Positions 1-8,432 of a DNA stretch of 64,000 nt are shown one piece after another. Below the pieces are notes generated by a model, which ran no database searches, was not told where the DNA came from, and saw nothing but the letters and a program-made list of their open reading frames with translations. The DNA is taken from contig JAKALP010000012.1 in NCBI GenBank assembly GCA_021824175.1, positions 1 to 64,000 on the forward strand. The letters run 5' to 3'. The first letter of the stretch is position 1. Each line of letters opens with the position of its first letter. Made by a program: the position numbers and the translations under genes. Source of the stretch: Deltaproteobacteria bacterium (GTDB lineage: Bacteria; Desulfobacterota; Desulfobacteria; Desulfobacterales; Desulfosarcinaceae).

Positions 1-130
1 GACCCATAAAAAATCCCCCCAGACCATCATCCCGGGTCAAATGGCACAGGGGCTGTAAAAGCCCTCTATCAATATACTTGAACCACAATATCTTGGGTAG
101 GCCCATTAAAATGTCGGATGAGCCATAGTT

Positions 131-221
131 TTTAACTCAGAGGCGCAGAGTTCGCAGAGATACGCAGAGATCTTTTATAAAAAATTCTCCTCAGCGTTCC
201 TCCGCGAACTCTGTGCGTTAA
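131..221. repeat. imperfect inverted repeat (Desulfobacterota-type dyad)
   Basis: The left arm contains CAGAGTTCGCAGAGA and the right arm CCGCGAACTCTG, separated by an AT-rich loop (about 171-185). It lies just downstream of the stop of the CoA-transferase beta gene on the minus strand. A similar CACAGAGA/TCTCTGTG dyad recurs at 59013-59080, so it looks like a dispersed chromosomal repeat. It could fold in RNA and help end transcription, but there is no clear T-tract. Confidence 0.55.
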
Positions 222-242
222 ATAAATGACTCCAAAGAAGCA

Positions 243-1067
243 TCAATTTTTCGCCCGCATTTTGGCACGATGCATCACATACTGGATGGAAAGCTCCGTG
301 GCGGTCTCCCGGCCCAACGCTTCGGCTGGTGCGAAGCGGCGCACGAATTCAATTTCTTCATCTGTGGGCCGTTGAGTCTGGGTCAGGTTTGGCGAAATCA
401 TCAACTCCCAGGGTACGCGCCTGCGAATTTGATCCACGGTGACACCAGGATGGATCTGGGCCAGGTAGATTTCCTTCGTTTTTTCATCAAAGCGAAAAAC
501 GCCCTGGGTGGTCAGCAGCATGGAGGGGCCGGTGCCTTTGGGGAAGAGGCCTGACATGTCCCGGCTGTCGCCGCCATCCAGGTAACCGGGCGAAGTAAAG
601 TAGTCGAGTTTTTCCACGAACTGGCCGCCGCGCAATGTCAAGACGGTCTTTTTGGCATAGGAGATAAAGTCGGCGGCGCCGCCCGAGCCGGGCAGCCGTA
701 GCTCGGGTTGGTAGTAATCGCCGATGCAGGTGGTGTTGACGTTGCCGTATTTGTCGATCTGACCCACTCCGAGAAAGCAGACATCCACAAAACCCCGGTA
801 GGTCATGGTGAAAGCGGTAAAAAGGTCGGTAGCATAGGAAAAGCCGCGGCAGGCGTGAGCGTCGGCAATGTGGTTGAGCGGTACCAGAGGTGTGAAATCA
901 ATGATGCCCGATTCCATCATTAAATTGGCATGGGGCGCGTAGAGCGCCTTGGCCAGGGCGCCGGCCGTGGTGGGCAGACCCACGCCCAGAATCACGTTCT
1001 GATAATCCTCGATCTCCTTGGCGCAGGTGATGATCAACAGTTCATTGAGCGTGTAGCGTTTACTCAT
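243..1067 (-). CDS. CoA-transferase beta subunit (glutaconate CoA-transferase B / IpdB-like)
   Basis: This 274-residue protein is the beta chain of a class I CoA-transferase, which moves CoA between carboxylic acids through a glutamyl-CoA thioester. The MMESG segment at about residues 50-54 places the expected catalytic Glu at residue 52 (family ENG/ESG motif). The glycine-rich stretch GLPTTAGALAK near residue 30 fits the CoA-binding fold. Its start overlaps the end of the alpha-subunit gene by 8 bases, implying translational coupling. Glutaconate CoA-transferase and the IpdAB ring-opening hydrolase share this fold, so the acyl substrate is not fixed by sequence. The neighbouring acyl-CoA ligase suggests carboxylic-acid catabolism. 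Confidence 0.87.
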   Translation of the reverse strand: MSKRYTLNELLIITCAKEIEDYQNVILGVGLPTTAGALAKALYAPHANLMMESGIIDFTPLVPLNHIADAHACRGFSYATDLFTAFTMTYRGFVDVCFLGVGQIDKYGNVNTTCIGDYYQPELRLPGSGGAADFISYAKKTVLTLRGGQFVEKLDYFTSPGYLDGGDSRDMSGLFPKGTGPSMLLTTQGVFRFDEKTKEIYLAQIHPGVTVDQIRRRVPWELMISPNLTQTQRPTDEEIEFVRRFAPAEALGRETATELSIQYVMHRAKMRAKN

Positions 1068-2109
1068 AGAGCAACCCCTTTTTCTCCATCACCTCTTCGA
1101 CTTCTTCAAGCGTCAGGCCAAAGACCCGATTACGCCCCGCCTCGTCCCAGACCGAAGTAAAGGCGGCCCCATAGTTGGCTGGCGCCGAGTAGTAGGCCTT
1201 GGCCCGCAACCGGTCCAACATGTCGATGCCAAAACGGGCTGAATAGTGATCAAGATAGGCTTCGCGATCCGGGCAGCCGTAGACCCATTCCTCCAGCCAG
1301 GCCTTGGCATTGTCCGCTGTGGTGTTGGATTGGCGAAAGAGACCGTAGAAAAAACGATCCTGATTATAATGCCCCAATACTTCAGTGGGATGGGCGCCCC
1401 AAGGAACCTGTACCACGGCGTTGACGCGGAAAGCCGGAATGATGGTGAAGTGTGGGCTGGACTGGATGATGTCGTGCTCCACAATCTCTTCACAGGAGAC
1501 AATGATCTGTTTGCTGCACAGGGCCGCGGCGGCCACGCTGCCCATGGAGCCCCAGTATTGGGCGTTGCCGAGACGGTCGGCGCGCTGCACGTGAATGATG
1601 CATACATCGGGATTGGCGGCTGGCACGGTCAGGATCTTTTTGCCGGTATAAGGGCAATCGATGACACGGTACTTGTCTTCACCCATGAAACCACGCTTTC
1701 TGAACAGATCGGTGGCCATGACTCCTTCCAGCACCGGGATAAAAGTAAAACCGTGCATGCCGGCCATCAAGCGCGCATTGTAGTTGAAATTGGTGTAGTC
1801 TTCCATTTCAAGGGTGCCGGCCTGCAAGGCCCGCTCCACAGCGCCGCCGCCTTTTTTACCGCCGGAGCGCATCACATAGGTGGAGACCAGTCGCTTGACA
1901 CAGCCAGCGTTGACCAGCACATCTACATCCAGAATACCGGATTGGGAGTAAACCGTGAGACCTTGTTTTTTTTGGCGGCATACTTCAAAGACCAATTCCA
2001 CGCAGGTGCCTACGGTGTAGTTGCCGATGATCAGCTCATCACCGTCGTTCACAAAACGGCTGACGGCTTCTCTGGCGCTCATGACTTTATTATCGTTGTT
2101 GTGGGACAT
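1060..2109 (-). CDS. CoA-transferase alpha subunit (glutaconate CoA-transferase A / IpdA-like)
   Basis: This 349-residue protein is the alpha chain that partners the downstream beta chain. Features include DGDELIIGNYTVGTCVELV near the N-terminus and the central sequence PDVCIIHVQRADRLGNAQYWG, typical of GctA-like subunits. The frame is open for 16 more codons upstream, but the ATG at 2109 has AAGG seven bases before it, and the longer version would run into the DUF169 gene, so 2109 is preferred. It sits 20 bases after the DUF169 stop and overlaps the beta gene, indicating one operon. The C-terminal third (after residue 250) is longer than in minimal acetate CoA-transferases and matches the GctA type. 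Confidence 0.87.
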   Translation of the reverse strand: MSHNNDNKVMSAREAVSRFVNDGDELIIGNYTVGTCVELVFEVCRQKKQGLTVYSQSGILDVDVLVNAGCVKRLVSTYVMRSGGKKGGGAVERALQAGTLEMEDYTNFNYNARLMAGMHGFTFIPVLEGVMATDLFRKRGFMGEDKYRVIDCPYTGKKILTVPAANPDVCIIHVQRADRLGNAQYWGSMGSVAAAALCSKQIIVSCEEIVEHDIIQSSPHFTIIPAFRVNAVVQVPWGAHPTEVLGHYNQDRFFYGLFRQSNTTADNAKAWLEEWVYGCPDREAYLDHYSARFGIDMLDRLRAKAYYSAPANYGAAFTSVWDEAGRNRVFGLTLEEVEEVMEKKGLLYE

Positions 2110-2129
2110 GAAGTGCCTTGGTTGATTGG

Positions 2130-2948
2130 TTAACGAATTTTGCGCAATTGCTGCCATGTGTGTCGATAGATGAACGAGTCCGGCACATTGGCTTCCATTT
2201 CCTGAAATAGCTTGTAGGGCACGGCAAAGCTCATGAAGTCTTTCTTCAAAAGCCGCTTGAGGGCCAGCCGGGCTGAAATGTCGTTTAATCCGAGCACGGC
2301 GCGTGGTTGGTCGCGTTTGGCTTCGGCAAAGGCATAGATGCCCATGGATTGACAGCCGGCGGCAAAGGGGAAGATGACATTATCATTGGTGGGACGGTGA
2401 AAGTTGGCCAGGATGCTCATGGCGGAGATTTGATCCATATCGCCTAAAAAGACCACTGTGGCCGGCGGCGGCTCTTGTTCGGTCACGGCGCTCAGCGGTT
2501 TGAAGACCACATAGGTTTCCGGGATATCCACGATGGGCAGGTTCGCGATAAACGATTGCACCAGCTCGGGGGATTTGATGTAGCGTTCACCTTTAACAAA
2601 ATCTTCATAGGCGTCGGGCTGCAGGAAGGGTTTGACCTGGGCGCTGACCTGACGGCCCTGCTCCCATTGATCGTTGCCGATGGAGAGAAAATAGCAGAAG
2701 CAATCCTGACCGCCGGCAAACACCTGGTACTGGTTGCCGAAGCCAAGCCCTACGCCGCCGCCCTGACATCCATAGGTGTTGCGGTCAAAGACCGCGGTCT
2801 CGCCCTTGGCCGCGGCCGCGAACATGAACATGACACAACCCCAGCGCTTCTCCTTGAACTGCTTGGCGCCTTCGGGTTTTTCATTGGTAGGCACGATGGC
2901 CACTGGTTCTAAGTCGAGTCCGAGTGCTTCTTTGATTTGGCTTTTCAT
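2130..2948 (-). CDS. DUF169 family protein
   Basis: This 272-residue soluble protein is of the DUF169 (COG2043) type. It starts with the usual ...LGLDLEPVAIVPTNEKP segment, followed by the Cys-containing WGCVMFMFAAAAKGETAVF and a glycine-rich CQGGGVGLGFG. Members are common in anaerobes and archaea, often near CoA or one-carbon metabolism, but no reaction is established. Conserved cysteines (about residues 38, 61 and 83-85) could bind a metal or cofactor; that is inference. It lies between the acyl-CoA ligase and the CoA-transferase pair with gaps of 31 and 20 bases, so it is probably cotranscribed and works in the same acid-activation pathway. Confidence 0.8.
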   Translation of the reverse strand: MKSQIKEALGLDLEPVAIVPTNEKPEGAKQFKEKRWGCVMFMFAAAAKGETAVFDRNTYGCQGGGVGLGFGNQYQVFAGGQDCFCYFLSIGNDQWEQGRQVSAQVKPFLQPDAYEDFVKGERYIKSPELVQSFIANLPIVDIPETYVVFKPLSAVTEQEPPPATVVFLGDMDQISAMSILANFHRPTNDNVIFPFAAGCQSMGIYAFAEAKRDQPRAVLGLNDISARLALKRLLKKDFMSFAVPYKLFQEMEANVPDSFIYRHTWQQLRKIR

Positions 2949-2979
2949 GGATCAAACCCCTATATTTTCTATCTTATGC

Positions 2980-4635
2980 CTAAGAGTTATATTGCTTTCT
3001 CAGTTCTTTCTTATTCATTTTGCCCACGCTGGTTTTGGCAATGGCATCCACAATCAGGACACGCTTGGGGATGCCGTATTTGGGGATGACCCCTTCATCC
3101 ACAAAGCGTTTAAAGAAATCAATGAGTTCTTCTTCCGTAATTTTCTCTTTATAGGCATCCTTGGGTACTACCAGCGCCATGGGGCTTTCGCCCCATTTTT
3201 CATCCGGCGTGCCGATTACGGCCGCTTCGCTGATGGCTGGATGCTGGCTGATGATGTCTTCCAGGGTCAGGGAGGAGACCCACTCACCGCCGGTTTTAAT
3301 CACATCCTTGAGCCGGTCGGTGACTTGCAGATATCCTTCCTTGTCAAAGAAGCCGATGTCCCCCGTGTGCAGCCAACCGCCGGCCCAGAGGCTTTCGCTC
3401 TTCTCCGGGTCTTTCAAATACCCTTGAGTCAGCCAGGGCGTGCGTACGACCACCTCGCCGGTGCTGACACCATCATGGGGCAAGGGTTTGCCGTTGGGGT
3501 CCACGACGGTGACATAGGCTCCAGGGACCGGCAATCCGGTGCGGCAGCGCACGTTCAATTGTTTTTCCGCGTCCCATTTGAGCATCTCGGGTTTGAGGTT
3601 GGCCACCGTGAGCACCGGGCAGGTTTCCGACATACCGTAACCGGCATAGACATTGATGCCGCGATTCAGCGCTTCCCTGGCCAAGCCCCGCGGCAGGGCG
3701 GAACCGCCGATTATAATCTTCCAGCCTTTAAGATTGGCGTCCTTGACGGCGGGAGAAGTCAAGAGCATATGCAAAATGGTCGGTACGCAGTGAGAAAAGG
3801 TGACCTTCTCCTTTTGATGCAATTTGAGTAGAACATCCGGCTCATAGCGTCCCGGATAGACTTGTTTGGCGCCGATTAATGTCACCATGTAAGGCACCCC
3901 CCAGGCATGCACATGGAACATGGGCGTAATGGGCATGTAGACGTCGGTGGAGGTTAAATTGGCCTGGGATTTAAACGCACAGTAGGTAGCCGAGATGGCA
4001 TAGGTATGGAGCACCAACTGGCGATGGCTGAAATAGACCCCTTTGGGCAAGCCAGTGGTGCCGGTGGTGTAAAAGGTGGTGGCCACGCTGTTTTCATCGA
4101 AATCGGGGAAGTTGTAGTAGTCCGCGCTTTGGGCCAGCAGGTTTTCGTACTCGTCAGCTATGTTAAGAGTGGATTTGGGTTTGATCCCCTCGTCGGAGAG
4201 TACGATGATCTTCTTCACGGTTTCGAAACGATCCTTGACGGCTTCCAACATGGGCAGAAAATCCTGGTTGACCAGGATGACATCATCTTCGGCGTGGTTG
4301 ATAGTATAAATCAGCTGCTCGGAGGTGAGCCGGATGTTGATGGTGTGCAGTACGGCCCCCATCATGGGGATGGCGAAAAAGCACTCTAGATAGCGATGAC
4401 TGTCCCAATCCATCACCGCCACGGTTTGGCCGGGCTTGATGCCGATTCCTTCCAGGGCATTGGCCAATCGCGCCACGCGGCGGACAAAATCGGTATAAGA
4501 ATAACGGAGCTTATCGCGGTAAACGATCTCCTGATTGGGTGAGTAGGTCAAGGGTGTGGTGAGCAGGTGTTTAATTAAAAGTTGATACGAATAGGCCGAC
4601 GGTGTGGGTGGAATGATTTTGGTGGCGATAGGCAT
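2980..4635 (-). CDS. AMP-forming fatty-acid/carboxylate CoA ligase
   Basis: This 551-residue acyl-CoA ligase of the ANL superfamily would convert a carboxylic acid, ATP and CoA to acyl-CoA. The P-loop-like YTTGTTGLPKGVYFSH (about residues 180-195) and the adenine/substrate motif YAGYGMSETCPV are present. The C-terminal hinge is also seen: GDIGFFDKEGYLQVTDRLKD, followed by KTSVGKMNKKELR with the catalytic lysine. The closest recognisable type is medium/long-chain (AlkK/FadD-like). The frame extends 38 codons upstream, but the ATG at 4635 follows AGGAGG, so the shorter start is chosen. It leads the minus-strand operon with DUF169 and the CoA-transferase genes. Confidence 0.9.
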   Translation of the reverse strand: MPIATKIIPPTPSAYSYQLLIKHLLTTPLTYSPNQEIVYRDKLRYSYTDFVRRVARLANALEGIGIKPGQTVAVMDWDSHRYLECFFAIPMMGAVLHTINIRLTSEQLIYTINHAEDDVILVNQDFLPMLEAVKDRFETVKKIIVLSDEGIKPKSTLNIADEYENLLAQSADYYNFPDFDENSVATTFYTTGTTGLPKGVYFSHRQLVLHTYAISATYCAFKSQANLTSTDVYMPITPMFHVHAWGVPYMVTLIGAKQVYPGRYEPDVLLKLHQKEKVTFSHCVPTILHMLLTSPAVKDANLKGWKIIIGGSALPRGLAREALNRGINVYAGYGMSETCPVLTVANLKPEMLKWDAEKQLNVRCRTGLPVPGAYVTVVDPNGKPLPHDGVSTGEVVVRTPWLTQGYLKDPEKSESLWAGGWLHTGDIGFFDKEGYLQVTDRLKDVIKTGGEWVSSLTLEDIISQHPAISEAAVIGTPDEKWGESPMALVVPKDAYKEKITEEELIDFFKRFVDEGVIPKYGIPKRVLIVDAIAKTSVGKMNKKELRKQYNS

Positions 4636-4860
4636 TGCCCCTCCTGACGGTGATAAGTTGTATGTGCTCATCGGATCATGACGCTTCCATACATTATACG
4701 AAATATCGTGGATTGCGCAATATGGTGGCGGGTGCCTGCTTGAGGGCACGCCGTCACTGTAGGGTCGCTCTGGGCAGCCATGTCGGCCCCTGGCTGGAAG
4801 GTCGTCTGCGAGGGGTCCAATTGGCTGAACCAGTCCAATTTCGAATGAGCAGAGGGAAGG

Positions 4861-6090
4861 TCAAAGATTTTTCGCAAGTTTTAACAGGTTTTTGGCAATG
4901 GCTAAGTTCATGACGGGTCTGATGAATTCATGGGGGCTCTCCTCAAAAGGCAGATAAACCAGCAGGGCGCTGCGGGCCTGGATGCGGATATTTTTTAAAA
5001 TCTCTTCCATGTGCTGCTTGGGGCGGGCGAAACCGGCGAAGGTTAAGATGAGGCTCTCTACCGCTTCCTGGAGCGGCAGGTTGACGCTATGCAATTGACC
5101 GGGCGGCGGACCGGTCAATATCTCTTCGCGCACCTGGCATGTAGTGGCCTGGGCGGCAAAGGTCAAGAAATTTTGTGGTCTCACCTTGAAGGCCGGGCAC
5201 CAGAAGTAAAAGGGGCGTTGTTGATCTCCAGGTTGGGCCACGCGGGGAAGGTTGGCCAATCGAATCAAGTCGGCATAGTTATCGAGGGTCACCCCAGCGA
5301 TATCGCACTGGATACGCCAGAAAGGCAGATAAAGACCCTCGGGACCGGGTGCGGGCACATGGGCCGATTTGAGTGCTTCGAGTTTGCCGCCTTTGGGTCT
5401 CCATGTGCTCCGGCAGTTGGCGCAGTTCAGAACTAAGGCATTTTTATCCGCCTCTAGATCCCAGCCGCATTGAGGGCACAGGGTGGATAGAAAGGTCAGG
5501 GACCATTGGGGCGCCTGGGCCTTGGTGAGAAGCGGCGCTATGGCTTCGGCTGTTATGTTGCCCACTGGCCGGTTCAGAATGGCATCCACCAAGCGGGTGT
5601 CGAGATAAAAAGGGGCATACAAGATGCTGATAGTCTCGCCGATTTGGGCTTGGTGGAGGATTGGCTTCGGGATTTCCGCGCTAAAGCGTTCATGAAGATC
5701 CGCAATCAACTCCGCTTTGGGCAGCTCGGGCGGTAGAAAAAGGCCTTCGCATTCTTTGATTGCAAAGCGTAATTTCTGAGTTTGAGTTCGCAGCCCTAAG
5801 GAGAATGGAAAGTCGGGCGAAGCGATGGCCTGCATGCTGAAATCCACAAAGCGGTTCTTGATTTCTCCAGGCAAGCAATAGAAGAGCATCCCCTTGAAAC
5901 GCCAATAGGGGAAGTAGATCAGCTCCTTGCCGCTCGGCGCCCGATGGGGCAGGATATATTGCAACGGCCCCGGCACATCCAGACACGACTTCACCCGACA
6001 ATACCCACACTGAAAGAGGCGGTCAGTCTCTTCCAATTCCGCGGGCGCGCCGCACTGGGGGCACTGATGTTCGATAATAAAGGCGGTCAA
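4861..6090 (-). CDS. zinc-ribbon protein paired with an SPFH protein
   Basis: This 409-residue protein of unknown function begins with a zinc ribbon (CPQC near residue 10 and CGYC near residue 28). It has a second ribbon near residues 210-230 (CPQCGWDLEADKN...CANC). No signal peptide or convincing membrane segment is visible. Three stretches with YLPFWR/YFPYWRFKG-like motifs repeat around residues 60, 255 and 385, suggesting repeated units around the zinc ribbons. The gene starts 9 bases after the SPFH gene stop and is clearly cotranscribed with it. I infer a cytoplasmic partner of the SPFH membrane protein; nothing visible points to an enzyme. Confidence 0.75.
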   Translation of the reverse strand: MTAFIIEHQCPQCGAPAELEETDRLFQCGYCRVKSCLDVPGPLQYILPHRAPSGKELIYFPYWRFKGMLFYCLPGEIKNRFVDFSMQAIASPDFPFSLGLRTQTQKLRFAIKECEGLFLPPELPKAELIADLHERFSAEIPKPILHQAQIGETISILYAPFYLDTRLVDAILNRPVGNITAEAIAPLLTKAQAPQWSLTFLSTLCPQCGWDLEADKNALVLNCANCRSTWRPKGGKLEALKSAHVPAPGPEGLYLPFWRIQCDIAGVTLDNYADLIRLANLPRVAQPGDQQRPFYFWCPAFKVRPQNFLTFAAQATTCQVREEILTGPPPGQLHSVNLPLQEAVESLILTFAGFARPKQHMEEILKNIRIQARSALLVYLPFEESPHEFIRPVMNLAIAKNLLKLAKNL

Positions 6091-6099
6091 TCTATTCCT

Positions 6100-7269
6100 T
6101 TATTCATACTTCTCGCCACACTGGGTGCAGTATTTCGCGTCCCCCAAATTCTCGGCCCCGCAGCCGCTGCATTTTTTGGGTTGTGGTTTTTCTTCGGCCG
6201 GCTGGCCGCAGCGGGAGCAGAATTTGGCGCCGGCGGTAAGGTTTTTGCCGCAGCGGGTGCATTGCCGAAAAACCAGTTGTTGATGGCCGCACATCGGGCA
6301 GAACTTGGCATGCACGGGGATGGGGTTTTTACAATCCGGGCAGGTAAAATCCGTTTCCGGAACTCCGGCAGGTCCTTGAGCCGGTGGGGCTGGCGCTGCG
6401 CCGGGCGCCCGGCCTGAAGCGAGTGGATTGGCGAAGTATTGGGCCAGCATGGCCGGCATCATCAGCCCCAATCCGGCGCCCATGCCTTGACCGCTGGACT
6501 CGCTCTCCGCCGCCTTTTCCATGGCCATGGCCGTCTTCATCTGCATCAGTTTGTTCATGTCGTTGAATACGCCCAAGCGGCTGCGGTCATCCATGGCTTG
6601 TTGTACTTCGGGGGGCGGCGTCACCGAATTAATATAAAGCTGCGCCAAGCCCAGACCAAAATGAGAGAAATCTTCCTGCAGTCGTTTGGATAGACCAGCG
6701 GAGAGTTCATCATACTTGGCCGGTAGGTTGAGAATGGAGTCGATGACTTCGCCCATGAAATCATTGAAACGGGAGACGATCACCCGATTGAGATACTCTT
6801 CGACCGCCTCGGTAGTAAAGACGCCCTGGGTGCCCACCATGCGATTAATGAACAACACGGGTTGTACCACCTGCATGTTAAAGATGCCAAATGCGCGCAA
6901 GCGAATGAGCCCCATCTCGGAATCCTTGAATGCTACTGGGTCTCGGGTGCCCCATTTGAGATTGGTGAATGTCTTCATATTGACGAAGTACATTTCCGCG
7001 CGCAGGGGACTGCTCAGGCCCCAGGGGACACTGGCGATTTTAGTGAGAATTGGGATGTTGCCAGTGGTCAGGGTGTGACGACCCGGGCCAAATGCTTCCA
7101 CGGCCTTGCCTTTGTAAAAGAAGACACCCACCTGGCTTTCGCGCACGGTCAGCTGGGCCCCGTACTTGATCTCAGCCGAGCCCTCCGGTGGCAAACGGTG
7201 GACCAGCTCCTTGCCGGTTTCGTCGAACCACTCCAGGTTTTCTAAAAATATCAAATTATTGATTCCCAT
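6100..7269 (-). CDS. SPFH/Band-7 protein with C-terminal zinc ribbons (COG4260-like)
   Basis: This 389-residue protein has an N-terminal SPFH-like region (about residues 20-230: ...AQLTVRESQVGVFFYKGKAVEAFGPGRHTLTTGN...). A linker rich in Met, Ala and Pro follows, and three zinc ribbons form the last 80 residues (CPDC/CPMC, CTRC/CSRC, CSGC/CTQC). This order matches the stomatin/prohibitin-like family with a Zn-ribbon tail, once named after a poxvirus virion core protein. No transmembrane helix is evident, so membrane contact would be peripheral. The start at 7269 follows AAGGAG with seven bases spacing, and 31 upstream in-frame codons are rejected. It heads a two-gene operon with the 4861-6090 gene. 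Function is unproven; scaffold or stress roles are proposed for the family. Confidence 0.85.
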   Translation of the reverse strand: MGINNLIFLENLEWFDETGKELVHRLPPEGSAEIKYGAQLTVRESQVGVFFYKGKAVEAFGPGRHTLTTGNIPILTKIASVPWGLSSPLRAEMYFVNMKTFTNLKWGTRDPVAFKDSEMGLIRLRAFGIFNMQVVQPVLFINRMVGTQGVFTTEAVEEYLNRVIVSRFNDFMGEVIDSILNLPAKYDELSAGLSKRLQEDFSHFGLGLAQLYINSVTPPPEVQQAMDDRSRLGVFNDMNKLMQMKTAMAMEKAAESESSGQGMGAGLGLMMPAMLAQYFANPLASGRAPGAAPAPPAQGPAGVPETDFTCPDCKNPIPVHAKFCPMCGHQQLVFRQCTRCGKNLTAGAKFCSRCGQPAEEKPQPKKCSGCGAENLGDAKYCTQCGEKYE

Positions 7270-7886
7270 CGTGGTGCTCCTTAGCATTGAAGGGGGAAAG
7301 CCACCCGATCTCCCCAAATTAGAAATAATATTTTGAGCGCGAGGATAGCATGTGATTATCATGAATAAAACAAAACATGGAGGTGATCAACAAGCGAATC
7401 AGAGAGTCCCGTGCCAATTACCCATCGACATCGCCGCGGCGCTGTTTTTTTACGCCTTTGTAAACTGTAGCTATTATTATTGCGTCTGAATGATCAAATC
7501 GGCTCTGGAAGATCATAGGTCCACCTGAAACTGGATCATAATAAAGGAGGTGATTATCGATGGTGTTTTATTCAATACCAAATTGCTTAGATGAATTGCG
7601 GTGAGGCATTTTTAGAAAACTCTTGAATTCAGATCCACCCTGGGGTAAAAGGAAAATGCTCATGGTAAGTGCCTTACCAACTTAATGGAGAGAGAAAATA
7701 CTTTTTTATTTTGTATGGATGCCAATCTTCCTTGTCCGATTACATTGATCGACACTTCATGGGAATCGATTCAGGCGCCATCGTTCCATCATGGCAAATT
7801 CATACCATCAAGTTGTTAAACGCGGCAATTTTTGCTGCAAACAGCCGATGCATCTGCATGCGGTAAATTAAGAAATGGAGGGAAGT
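7270..7886. other. intergenic region, no confident gene
   Basis: This spacer separates the SPFH operon from the divergent secreted-protein gene. The only notable signal is AAAGGAGGTGAT at 7543-7554, a near-perfect anti-SD complement, six bases before an ATG at 7560 that opens only 14 codons (stop 7602-7604). This could be a leader peptide or a remnant of a lost gene. Longer frames here (for example 7669-7866) have no ribosome-binding site or protein-like composition. Confidence 0.5.
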
Positions 7887-8264
7887 ATGAGAAGGACTGT
7901 GAAACTTGGTTTGGTAGCGGTTGCATTTTTGGGTTTGTTGATGAGTGCTGGAATGGTTGTCGCGGCTGATGCGCCCAATATGACCGGCACCTGGAATCTG
8001 GATGTCCAAACCCCCAGCGGCAGCGGCACTCCGGTGATGGTGCTGAAGCAAGAGGGCGAAAAGTTGAGCGGCACCTATTCTGGCCAGTTGGGTGAAACCG
8101 AGGTAACCGGTTCCATTAAGGACAACAAATGGACCATTAAATTCGACTCCGCCGGCGTTGAGATCGTTTACAAAGGCACGGTTGATGGCGACGCCTGCAA
8201 AGGCAACGTGGATCTGGGCGCCTACGGCATGGGCACCTTCACTGGCAAAAGAACCAAAAAGTAA
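7887..8264 (+). CDS. small secreted beta-rich protein
   Basis: This 125-residue protein has a clear Sec signal peptide: MRRTVKLGLVAVAFLGLLMSAGMVVAA, with cleavage expected after the AA near residue 27. The mature part alternates polar and hydrophobic residues with many Gly, Thr and Lys (TGTWNLDVQTP..., GTYSGQLGETEVTG, GTFTGKRTKK), which suggests a small beta-barrel or lipocalin-like fold in the periplasm. The ATG at 7887 follows GGAGG with five bases spacing; an ATG four codons earlier lacks this. A strong terminator follows at 8289, so it is a single-gene unit. No function is assigned. Confidence 0.8.
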   Translation: MRRTVKLGLVAVAFLGLLMSAGMVVAADAPNMTGTWNLDVQTPSGSGTPVMVLKQEGEKLSGTYSGQLGETEVTGSIKDNKWTIKFDSAGVEIVYKGTVDGDACKGNVDLGAYGMGTFTGKRTKK

Positions 8265-8288
8265 TCCTGTAAAATCGACTTGACATTA

Positions 8289-8343
8289 CCGGGCTGTCGC
8301 GGAAAGCAACCAGATGGTTGAAGAGCGCAGCCCGGTTTTTTTT
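8289..8343 (+). terminator. rho-independent terminator after secreted-protein gene
   Basis: CCGGGCTG (8289-8296) pairs with CAGCCCGG (8328-8335), followed by eight T residues. The 31-base loop is long and contains a further short pairing (AACCA/TGGTT). It separates the 7887 gene from the export operon. Confidence 0.8.
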
Positions 8344-8432
8344 GCCGCTATGGGATCTCATTTGGATTATATTGAGTGGCAGTGACACTATTTTGAATTT
8401 AACGGTTTTCCTCCATACGAAAGTGCCGGGTT

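Noticed and set aside
1246-2133. 295-codon plus-strand frame opposite the CoA-transferase alpha gene
   Set aside because: Composition is that of antisense to a recognised enzyme; no ribosome-binding site.
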